From Helicobacteraceae bacterium (GTDB lineage Bacteria > Campylobacterota > Campylobacteria > Campylobacterales > Sulfurimonadaceae): DNA of 6,326 bases. The stretch is from contig JALWLR010000084.1 of NCBI GenBank assembly GCA_027084065.1, positions 1 through 6,326 of the forward strand, in the 5' to 3' direction. Position numbers and translations under genes: made by a program. The first letter of the stretch is position 1, and each line of letters opens with the position of its first letter. Shown piece after piece: positions 1-5,365 of the stretch. Under the pieces are notes generated by a model. It had not been told where the DNA came from. It was given only the letters and a program-made list of their open reading frames with translations, and did not search any database.

Positions 1-33
1 GCAATTTTGAACTTAAAATTTTAAAGGGGTATT

Positions 34-936
34 ATGAAAAAAGATAGAACAAGGCTCATTATCGGAATCTTGATGTCACTGGTGCTTTTTAGCTCGTTTA
101 CCGGTCTATGGTTCTACACCAAAGACAAAAAAATGCAAAAACAGCAAAACGAGAGTGTCTATGTCTTTGTCCTCTCACGGGACATTCCAAAAAATCATCG
201 CATCACAACAGATGATCTCAGACTCGAAGCTTATCCAAAAAGTGCCGTCAAGTGGAGAGTTCTCTCCAAAAACGAAATACTCCACAAGTATGCAAAAACA
301 CCACTGTACAGAGGAGAACCACTCATTCCAAACAAACTGAGCGATGCGCCGATAGAGGAGAAAAAAGTAGTAGTTTCCAAAGAGCCCGTTGTGAAAAACC
401 TCCAGCCAAAAGAGAACAATGAGACCCAACTCCATGATGTAGCGACATTCTCACTCTCACTCTTTCACAATATCGACCCGACACTCAAAAGTGGAGATCA
501 TATTGACATTGTCACAGTCGATCTGAAAAACCAAAATCGAATGAACAACTCTTTTACAACGAAATATATTGCCATAAGTGTTCCCGTCATCTCCTTTTCA
601 AGCAACAACATACGGCAAAATGCCTATATAGCGACAAAATATGTAGATGAGAAACAGACACTCACGACAACAGCTGACAGCATTACCCTACAGCTCACAC
701 CTAGAAACGTCAAAAATTTGCTGGCACTCTACTACAAAACCCTGCAACTCAATGCAAAACGTCCCTACAACGATGCCAATAAAGGACACTTGTGGATTAT
801 CAAAACGGCAAAGAAAATCGATGAAAAAGAGCTCAAACAAAAAGAGCATCTGCTTGTAGACTACAAAGCGCCTCGTAAAAGAAAAGTCTACAAAAGAAAA
901 AAAGAACCCGGTGTAAGGATAGACTATGAAGACTAA
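34..936 (+). CDS. cpaB: CpaB/RcpC-like Tad pilus assembly protein
   Basis: Periplasmic, inner-membrane-anchored component of the Tad (Flp) pilus machine; in this family it works with the CpaC/RcpA secretin, probably at the cell wall. Seen: a basic N-terminus (KKDRTR), one membrane segment at about residues 8-28, then a SAF domain at about 42-104 (FVLSRDIPKNHRITTDDL and YRGEPLI are typical of CpaB SAF domains). A CpaB core at about 136-258 includes the family-like PTLKSGDHIDIVTVD at 149-163. A strongly basic tail (KAPRKRKVYKRKKEP, 278-292) is not usual in the family. Length, 300 residues, is normal. The start is supported by AAAGGGG at 23-29, 4 nt before the ATG. The 33 bases before it are AT-rich with no convincing promoter, so it probably continues an operon from the left. 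The identity of the SAF/CpaB fold is confident; the exact partner is inferred from the secretin gene downstream. Confidence 0.87.
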   Translation: MKKDRTRLIIGILMSLVLFSSFTGLWFYTKDKKMQKQQNESVYVFVLSRDIPKNHRITTDDLRLEAYPKSAVKWRVLSKNEILHKYAKTPLYRGEPLIPNKLSDAPIEEKKVVVSKEPVVKNLQPKENNETQLHDVATFSLSLFHNIDPTLKSGDHIDIVTVDLKNQNRMNNSFTTKYIAISVPVISFSSNNIRQNAYIATKYVDEKQTLTTTADSITLQLTPRNVKNLLALYYKTLQLNAKRPYNDANKGHLWIIKTAKKIDEKELKQKEHLLVDYKAPRKRKVYKRKKEPGVRIDYED

Positions 937-1345
937 AGTCCTTTTTCGAAACGGAATTGGATTTGACCTGATCATGGGTATGATGCTGCTTGTATTGCCG
1001 GCACTTGCGTTTATTGTAATGCTTCTGTCCGAATATACCGCCATTATGCACATCGACAACAAACTCAAACTCATAACCAATATGCTCTCACGTTTTGCCG
1101 CCCAACAAGAAAATGTCCGTGACTGGAGCCTCTATACCCCCGTTTTAGCTCAAGCGAGCAAACTGTGTCCGCAAGGCACGACTCTTGTCGTTGACTCCAC
1201 AGGTGATGCAACCAACCCGCGTGAAATCGACATTAGCGTTTCTTACCATTTCCAAGGAAACTATTTCGACCAAACGATAAACGAGAGGCTAATAACCTAC
1301 TCTTATCATGACCAAAATCTTACCGCTGCACTGACGTGTAAATAA
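926..1345 (+). CDS. TadE-like pseudopilin candidate
   Basis: A 139-residue single-span protein that resembles a TadE-family minor pseudopilin. Seen: a short basic leader (MKTKVLFRNG), a hydrophobic segment at about residues 13-36, then a soluble domain with a coiled-coil-like stretch (41-66) and beta-rich remainder. RNGIGFDL resembles the TadE signature (basic, Gly, three small/hydrophobic residues, acidic, aromatic/Leu), but the acidic residue is Asp14 and falls at +4 after Gly10 instead of Glu at +5. Two cysteines, Cys81 and Cys138, could form a disulfide in the periplasm. The ATG lies inside the end of the cpaB gene (11-nt overlap), with AAGGA at 915-919 as ribosome binding site, indicating translational coupling. 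The position between CpaB and the secretin supports a pilus role. An alternative is an unrelated bitopic assembly factor; homology is weak by eye. Confidence 0.62.
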   Translation: MKTKVLFRNGIGFDLIMGMMLLVLPALAFIVMLLSEYTAIMHIDNKLKLITNMLSRFAAQQENVRDWSLYTPVLAQASKLCPQGTTLVVDSTGDATNPREIDISVSYHFQGNYFDQTINERLITYSYHDQNLTAALTCK

Positions 1346-1355
1346 AGGAGCTTCT

Positions 1356-3311
1356 ATGCAAAAACTGTTACTACTACTTCTTGGTGCGTTTGTTCTTCTA
1401 CAAGCAGATGACATCATTGTATTTCAAAACGAGTACAAAGTCCTTCCGCTAGAGGGAAAATTGAAAAAAGTCATCATTGGCAATAAAGAAATCATCAATG
1501 TTTCCATCTTGGATAACTCACAAAAAAAAGTTACCCTTTTAAAAATATTTGGGAAAAAAAGCGGTAATACCTCCATTTTGATGATGTTTCGCAATGGAAC
1601 ACTGCGAAACTACCATGTCTATGTCAACCAAAACCTTGGCTTTGTTCAAAAGATGCTCAATCAAGTAGCACCTAACATCAGACTCAGTCGTGTCGGAGAC
1701 GGCAGCATAGTGCTCTCAGGAGCATTTGACAATCCGCATCAAAAGAAAAAGATTTATGCTCTTTTGGAGAGTGCAGGTATTGATCTTTCTCATCTTATGG
1801 ACATTACCAAAACAAAAAAAGTCAACAAGATGATCCGTACAAAACTCTATCTCGTCCAAATCAACAACAACAAAGCCAAAGAGCTCGGCGGAGCTGTCGG
1901 ACTTGGATTTGTCAATGATAAAGCAGCTGTTGGTATAAATAACGGGAGTCCCACATCGGTAACTTTTAGCGGTTGGCTTCTCAACAACGCACAGCAGCTC
2001 TCTCCAAACGAAGGCTCTTCCCTTCTTGCGACACTGAAGTTTTTACAAACCAAAGGGGTTGCCAAAATTCTCGACGATACCGTCCTTATAACCACTGAAG
2101 ACAAAAATGCAAGCTTTCACGTAGGGGGCGATGTCTACATCCCTATAGGCATAACACAGACAAACGGCGGTTATCCGACCATTCAACTTGAAGAAAAAGA
2201 GTATGGTTTGCGTCTAACACTCAAAACAAACTTCATGGAAAAAGATGACTTCATGCATGTAAATGTCCAAATACGCGACAGCGAATTCGATCCTAACAAA
2301 GAGCATAACGTTAAACTAGGTGGTGATTCGGGTGCGTTCAGTGAAGGTATAGAGGTGCCCTCTTTTCTCTCCAAACACATAACAACCGACATAGTAGCAC
2401 GCTCGAAACAGGTTATAGCGCTTGGAGGCCGTTTGCACAAAGATGAAGCGGAAATTGAACAACGAATCCCTATTCTAAGTGACATACCATTAATAGGATG
2501 GCTCTTTCGCTATACTTCAAAAGGATACAAAAGCGATGACCTTCTTTTCTTCCTTGTTCCTGAAATAGTTGATGCGAACAAAGAGATCGATGACTCTCAC
2601 TTTTACCGTGATTTTCAAAAGTCCGCCGATATGTTCAATGAAACACTGCTAAAAAAGAGTAATGACAAAGATGCTAAGAAAGAGGTAAAAAAGAAGCAAC
2701 AGCCTGCAATGAAAAAGCAAACAAAAATCATCATCGAAGTGGAAAAAAGTGCTCCGCAAAAACAGCAAAAACTGGAAAAGCCAAAGAAAAATCTTCCAAA
2801 AGCTGCTTTAATAACACCAAAACAACCTGAGAAAAAAACGAAAAAAAGCGTAAAAAAAGTAAAACCAATGCAAGCACAAGAGGAAGAGAGTGAAATACTC
2901 CTGCTAGAGACAGATGAAAACAGCTCCACACCAGCGCAAAACATACCGGAAAACAACTCTACTATAAAAACAAACGATAACAACAGCTCCATAACCCCAT
3001 CTCTTCCAAAAAAAGAAGCAGCTCCTACTACCGTTTCAAAAAATCAAGAAGAAAAAAAATCGTTACCAATTGTAACAAATGAAAAAAAAGTTTATGAAAT
3101 TGCAACAAAAAAAATATTTATCAGAACAGCTCCTGTGAATGGAAGAAGAGTGAATGTCTGGAAAGAGGGTCATCGTTTCATTGCCGATGCAGAGCGCACA
3201 GCAGGGGGAATAGTCTGGCTGCGTATTGTAGAAAACTGTGTCAATGAGCAGTGCACACCACTTGAAAAGCCGTTATGGGTATCTAAAAAATACACCAAAC
3301 CCATCAAATAG
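1356..3311 (+). CDS. cpaC: CpaC/RcpA-like secretin with C-terminal SH3-like domain
   Basis: Outer-membrane channel subunit of the Tad pilus. Signal peptide at residues 1-17 (Leu-rich, cut near LQA/DD). Residues about 20-91 match the pilus/secretin N-terminal domain (LKKVIIGNKEIINVSIL, then FGKKSGNTSILM). About 92-140 looks BON-like (DGSIVLSGAFDN). The secretin domain spans about 155-407: LLATLKFLQTKGVAKIL, VGGDVYIPIG, then the hallmark IPILSDIPLIGWLFR at 371-385 and LLFFLVPEIVD. After it comes an unusual tail: a Lys/Gln-rich linker at about 430-505, an acidic and Asn/Ser/Pro-rich stretch to 575, and a C-terminal SH3b-like module at about 578-645 (IFIRTAPVNG, VWKEGH, IVWLRI, PLWVSKKY) carrying Cys628 and Cys633. 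CpaC proteins normally end soon after the secretin domain, so about 240 residues are extra. AAAGGAG at 1344-1350 overlaps the previous stop codon. No pilotin gene is visible nearby. Confidence 0.9.
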   Translation: MQKLLLLLLGAFVLLQADDIIVFQNEYKVLPLEGKLKKVIIGNKEIINVSILDNSQKKVTLLKIFGKKSGNTSILMMFRNGTLRNYHVYVNQNLGFVQKMLNQVAPNIRLSRVGDGSIVLSGAFDNPHQKKKIYALLESAGIDLSHLMDITKTKKVNKMIRTKLYLVQINNNKAKELGGAVGLGFVNDKAAVGINNGSPTSVTFSGWLLNNAQQLSPNEGSSLLATLKFLQTKGVAKILDDTVLITTEDKNASFHVGGDVYIPIGITQTNGGYPTIQLEEKEYGLRLTLKTNFMEKDDFMHVNVQIRDSEFDPNKEHNVKLGGDSGAFSEGIEVPSFLSKHITTDIVARSKQVIALGGRLHKDEAEIEQRIPILSDIPLIGWLFRYTSKGYKSDDLLFFLVPEIVDANKEIDDSHFYRDFQKSADMFNETLLKKSNDKDAKKEVKKKQQPAMKKQTKIIIEVEKSAPQKQQKLEKPKKNLPKAALITPKQPEKKTKKSVKKVKPMQAQEEESEILLLETDENSSTPAQNIPENNSTIKTNDNNSSITPSLPKKEAAPTTVSKNQEEKKSLPIVTNEKKVYEIATKKIFIRTAPVNGRRVNVWKEGHRFIADAERTAGGIVWLRIVENCVNEQCTPLEKPLWVSKKYTKPIK

Positions 3312-3326
3312 TGCAATGCAGCTCTC

Positions 3327-3355
3327 TTGACATCACATACTTATTACAGTATAAT
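3327..3355 (+). promoter_or_regulatory. Perfect-consensus sigma70 promoter of the pilin gene
   Basis: TTGACA at 3327-3332 and TATAAT at 3350-3355 match the housekeeping sigma70 consensus at all 12 positions, with an ideal 17-nt spacer. It starts 16 nt after the secretin stop codon. Transcription should begin near 3362, giving a leader of about 27 nt that contains the strong ribosome binding site AAAGGGGGA (3371-3379). Campylobacterota promoters often have a poorly conserved -35, so this one stands out. No terminator separates it from the secretin gene, so read-through from upstream is also possible. Confidence 0.85.
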
Positions 3356-3388
3356 TTTTTCAAATAATTCAAAGGGGGAACCATCACG

Positions 3389-3586
3389 ATGGTCAAAAGT
3401 TTTTTCAAGCGAATCAAGTCACAAAAGGGGATGAGCGGTGTGCTTGTAGCACTGCTTCTTGTACTTGTTGGAGTAGGTCTAATTGCCGGTCTTGCAACAT
3501 TTATGAGCGATAATGCTGATGCTATCAAAGGAAAAGCACAAACTGCAGTTGATAAAGCACTTGCAACAGACGCTGCAAATCCTTAA
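3389..3586 (+). CDS. Flp-like type IVb pilin, probable major subunit
   Basis: A 65-residue prepilin of the size of Flp major pilins, which polymerise into the Tad pilus after cleavage of a short basic leader by a prepilin peptidase. Seen: basic leader of 14 residues (MVKSFFKRIKSQKG) with probable cleavage after Gly14, an uninterrupted hydrophobic helix at about 15-38 (MSGVLVALLLVLVGVGLIAG), then a short Ala/Lys-rich amphipathic tail with no cysteine. The odd point is that no glutamate occurs at +5 or anywhere in the helix, whereas Flp pilins normally carry a Glu-Tyr pair there. The gene stands alone between a perfect-consensus promoter and an intrinsic terminator, which suits a structural subunit needed in large amounts. 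Start chosen from the strong AAAGGGGGA 9 nt upstream. It could instead be a pseudopilin or a small bitopic protein, but context and architecture favour the major pilin. Confidence 0.75.
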   Translation: MVKSFFKRIKSQKGMSGVLVALLLVLVGVGLIAGLATFMSDNADAIKGKAQTAVDKALATDAANP

Positions 3587-3593
3587 ACTTTCC

Positions 3594-3617
3594 AAAGAGA
3601 GCTTGGCTCTCTTTCTT
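3594..3617 (+). terminator. Intrinsic terminator of the pilin gene
   Basis: A perfect 9-bp stem (AAAGAGAGC at 3594-3602 and GCTCTCTTT at 3606-3614) with a 3-nt TTG loop begins 8 nt after the pilin stop codon. The right arm ends in TTT and continues CTT, giving a short, imperfect U-tract, so termination may be only partial. Together with the promoter at 3327 it defines a pilin transcript of roughly 250 nt. Confidence 0.75.
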
Positions 3618-3651
3618 CCCATCTCAATCTCATATTTTCTTCACTCCCAAC

Positions 3652-3695
3652 TTACACTTAAATAACACTCTGCTAACAAAGCGCTAATACTCTCA
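3652..3695 (+). repeat. Four 11-bp phased direct repeats, putative response-regulator operator
   Basis: Four units begin exactly 11 bp apart at 3652 (TTACACTTAAA), 3663 (TAACACTCTGC), 3674 (TAACAAAGCGC) and 3685 (TAATACTCTCA), sharing a T-A-A-C-A-C-like core. Units two and four are most alike (TAA.ACTCT). A looser copy, TCACTC, sits at 3641, also in phase. The array ends immediately before the extended -10 of the next gene, in the place of a -35. OmpR/PhoB-family response regulators bind head-to-tail half sites with this spacing and activate promoters of this layout. The regulator itself is not in the window, and the repeats could be coincidental in AT-rich DNA. Confidence 0.45.
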
Positions 3696-3704
3696 TGTCA
3701 TAAT
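3696..3704 (+). promoter_or_regulatory. Extended -10 promoter (no -35)
   Basis: TGTCATAAT fits the extended -10 form TGN plus a hexamer one base away from TATAAT. The position 17 nt upstream holds only ACAAAG, so there is no real -35. Transcription would start near 3711 and leave a leader of about 20 nt carrying AAGGAG at 3719-3724. The missing -35 and the phased repeats directly upstream suggest activator-dependent expression. Confidence 0.5.
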
Positions 3705-3730
3705 ATCGCCAACAAAAAAAGGAGTCAAAA

Positions 3731-4219
3731 ATGAAAAAATCACTACTTTCACTTATGCTTGCAGGAACACTAACACTTGCTATGGCAGCATCTTCTGATG
3801 TATCCAATAACACTACAACGCAAAACTCTTTTGTAATACAATTGGAAAATCTCCAAAATGCCTCTGCAAAAGAGCGCATAGAGTTGATGAACCAAATTAA
3901 AGAGCGTATAGCTTCAATGTCTCAAAGCCAAAGAGAAGAAGCAATACAACAACTTCACAAACAGATGAAACAAGACAATCAAAAGCATAAAGATATGGAA
4001 AAAATCGAAAAAATGCTAACACAAATGCATGAAGAAGCAAGCAACCACCAAGAACACTCTCATCAAATACAAGAGCATATACAACAAATGCAAAATAGTA
4101 CCCATATGGAAATGGAGCGTAACGAACATATGCACCAAAGAGAAGCAGGAGATAGACATAAAGAGTATATGCAAAAAGAAATAGATACTCACTCACTCTT
4201 TGAAAACAGTGCTAATTAA
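3731..4219 (+). CDS. Exported His/Met-rich helical protein of unknown function
   Basis: I do not recognise a named family. Seen: a clear Sec signal peptide (MKKSLLSLML then AGTLTLAMA, cleavage near residue 19), a Ser/Asn/Thr-rich stretch to about 32, and a long charged, Gln-rich region at about 35-150 that should be mostly helical and coiled-coil-like. It has no cysteine. From residue 76 on there are 12 histidines (76, 86, 100, 106, 109, 111, 116, 125, 133, 135, 143, 154) and 9 methionines, several in HxH, HxxH and MxM arrangements such as HMEM and EHMHQ. This composition would suit weak binding of copper, nickel or zinc in the periplasm, resembling the general look of CpxP/CnrX-type sensors, but no diagnostic LTxxQ motif is seen. 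A metal role is therefore only inferred. The start is fixed by AAGGAG 6 nt upstream. No terminator is evident after it. Confidence 0.75.
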   Translation: MKKSLLSLMLAGTLTLAMAASSDVSNNTTTQNSFVIQLENLQNASAKERIELMNQIKERIASMSQSQREEAIQQLHKQMKQDNQKHKDMEKIEKMLTQMHEEASNHQEHSHQIQEHIQQMQNSTHMEMERNEHMHQREAGDRHKEYMQKEIDTHSLFENSAN

Positions 4220-4238
4220 AGATAAGACAAAAACCTTT

Positions 4239-4247
4239 TGGTACAAT
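4239..4247 (+). promoter_or_regulatory. Extended -10 promoter of the outer-membrane barrel gene
   Basis: TGGTACAAT is an extended -10 (TGN plus TACAAT, one mismatch). No -35 lies at the expected distance, where the sequence is the purine-rich end of the preceding gene. The predicted start near 4254 would leave a leader of about 16 nt containing GGGAGA (4258-4263), 6 nt before the ATG. With no terminator upstream, co-transcription with the preceding gene is also possible. Confidence 0.4.
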
Positions 4248-4269
4248 TAAACCTTACGGGAGATTATAA

Positions 4270-5142
4270 ATGAAACGAAGAATAACATCTTTCCTTCTTC
4301 TAAGTATGCTCTATACACTCCATCTCCAGGCTTTTGATGACAGTGACTTAGACGGAGTCGAAGATGCATACGACCAATGTCCAAATACTCCGTTTATGGA
4401 TATTGTCGATTTAGATGGCTGTACAAAAAGGTCTCTTCTTGCAACACAAAAAAAAGACTCCTCCCCTCATCATTTCGATTTTATTTTTGGAGTAAGCTAT
4501 TCGGCTACCGACTACAATCAGCTAAACAGAAGTGATACATCAGCAACCTCGCTTCAAGCAGACTACTACTACAAAAACATTTCTCTTCAAGCATCGACAT
4601 CATATTTCCGATCAAAAGAGAGCGGTGGCAACACAAATAGCGGATTTTACGATACATTTATAGGAGCCTCTTACAAAATTCAAACAACCAAAAATTTAAA
4701 GTTCTATTTGGGTGCCGGTATTTTACTGCCAACCTACGATACATCGTTACAAAACAACAATATCGACTACAAAGCCTCCATAAGCTTTAATTACTACATT
4801 CTTGAAAAGTTCAATTTCTTTGGTGGTTACAGCTATACCCTTATAAACGACGATGATGTCATAATTACCGATGCCAATGCGAACAGCATCTACTATCAGT
4901 ACCAAAATACAAATTCATTCGACGGGGGCATAGGTCTATATGCAACGAAAAATCTCTATGTAAGTTTTTCCTATTTTGAGGGAGAGAGCATCTATAAAGG
5001 ATATGAAAACATTAAAAGTGTTTCTCTTTACGGATACTACACAATAGATAGAAATTGGTTTACTACATGCAGCTATGCACGAGGCCTTAGCGATACCGCG
5101 ACGGATAATTACGCATCGCTTCGTATAGGGTACTATTTTTAA
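4270..5142 (+). CDS. Outer-membrane beta-barrel with N-terminal thrombospondin type 3-like segment
   Basis: A 290-residue outer-membrane protein. Seen: signal peptide at about 1-21 (ending LHLQA), then a single thrombospondin type 3-like calcium-binding segment at 23-51 (DDSDLDGVEDAYDQCPNTP followed by DIVDLDGC) whose Cys37 and Cys51 could form a disulfide. A short polar linker leads to a region of alternating aromatic/polar strands from about 68 to the end, with turns rich in Asn/Asp/Ser/Gly. It finishes RIGYYF, and a terminal Phe is the usual BAM-recognition signal. The size of the barrel part (about 220 residues) suggests roughly 10-12 strands. OmpA-like proteins carry TSP3 repeats between barrel and peptidoglycan domain; here the repeat precedes the barrel and no OmpA C-terminal domain exists. 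The substrate or function cannot be read from sequence. It faces the DUF2905 gene tail to tail with a 4-nt gap. Confidence 0.82.
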   Translation: MKRRITSFLLLSMLYTLHLQAFDDSDLDGVEDAYDQCPNTPFMDIVDLDGCTKRSLLATQKKDSSPHHFDFIFGVSYSATDYNQLNRSDTSATSLQADYYYKNISLQASTSYFRSKESGGNTNSGFYDTFIGASYKIQTTKNLKFYLGAGILLPTYDTSLQNNNIDYKASISFNYYILEKFNFFGGYSYTLINDDDVIITDANANSIYYQYQNTNSFDGGIGLYATKNLYVSFSYFEGESIYKGYENIKSVSLYGYYTIDRNWFTTCSYARGLSDTATDNYASLRIGYYF

Positions 5143-5146
5143 ACAA

Positions 5147-5347
5147 TTACCATTTGAAAATATTTATTATGATACTTATAACTATGCTTATGAGTATCAT
5201 ACTCGTTATAGGAATGTAGAGCGTATAGTTCTCTTTTTGTATAACAATATCACCTGGCAATCTGCCAAATCCCAAGCCTTCAAACAGATAGGTCAACACA
5301 CCCAGCACCAGAAAAAAAAGAGCGAAAAAGATAAATATCTTGTACAT
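5147..5347 (-). CDS. DUF2905 family small membrane protein
   Basis: A 66-residue protein with two hydrophobic helices (about 3-22 and 45-65) separated by a conserved-looking loop, GFGRLPGDIVIQKENYTLYIPITS at 26-49. The GRLPGDI signature followed by an aromatic/Pro segment and a second helix is the pattern of DUF2905, a widespread inner-membrane family without an assigned function. Length is normal, and the start gives an N-terminal helix of the expected size. It lies 18 nt after the lipoprotein gene on the same strand. The upstream bases (TATAATTTTTTGC before the ATG) contain no Shine-Dalgarno sequence but do contain a promoter -10, so the message may be leaderless when made from that promoter. 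Otherwise it could be translated from the longer pump-lipoprotein transcript. Confidence 0.85.
   Translation of the reverse strand: MYKIFIFFALFFLVLGVLTYLFEGLGFGRLPGDIVIQKENYTLYIPITSMILISIVISIIINIFKW
5168..5201. other. Long AT-rich hairpin at the convergent gene ends
   Basis: On the + strand, 5168-5181 pairs with 5188-5201: nine Watson-Crick pairs (TATGATACT with AGTATCATA), one G-T pair, then four more pairs, closing a 6-nt loop (CTATGC). It begins 25 nt after the barrel-protein stop codon and lies inside the 3' end of the DUF2905 gene. No U-run follows on either strand, so it is not a standard terminator. It may protect or define the 3' end of the barrel mRNA. Confidence 0.5.
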
Positions 5348-5354
5348 GCAAAAA

Positions 5355-5363
5355 ATTATACCA
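5355..5363 (-). promoter_or_regulatory. Extended -10 immediately upstream of the DUF2905 start
   Basis: Reading the minus strand, TGGTATAAT (5363 down to 5355) is a perfect extended -10. The -35 position holds GGCAGT, a poor match, which is acceptable for extended -10 promoters. Only 7 nt separate it from the ATG at 5347, so transcription should begin at or within a base or two of the start codon. Confidence 0.5.
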
Positions 5364-5365
5364 CA

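Noticed and set aside
3..20. Small inverted repeat (AATTTT and AAAATT) before cpaB as operator or terminator
   Set aside because: All-AT arms of six bases are expected by chance in such sequence, and the window edge hides the context.
688..1080. Minus-strand open frame across the cpaB/TadE-like junction
   Set aside because: It lies opposite two well-supported genes and shows no start signal or protein family.
2615..2992. Minus-strand open frame of 125 codons rich in Phe/Ser/Cys
   Set aside because: It is the complement of the lysine-rich secretin linker (AAA/AAG read as TTT/CTT), with no translation signals.
3897..4196. Minus-strand open frame of 99 codons opposite the His/Met-rich gene
   Set aside because: Tyr/Phe/Leu-rich composition is the complement of Gln/His/Met/Lys codons; no ribosome binding site or recognisable domain.
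4230..4254. Possible terminator after the His/Met-rich gene (ACC TTTT GGT)
   Set aside because: Only three base pairs can form and no U-run follows.
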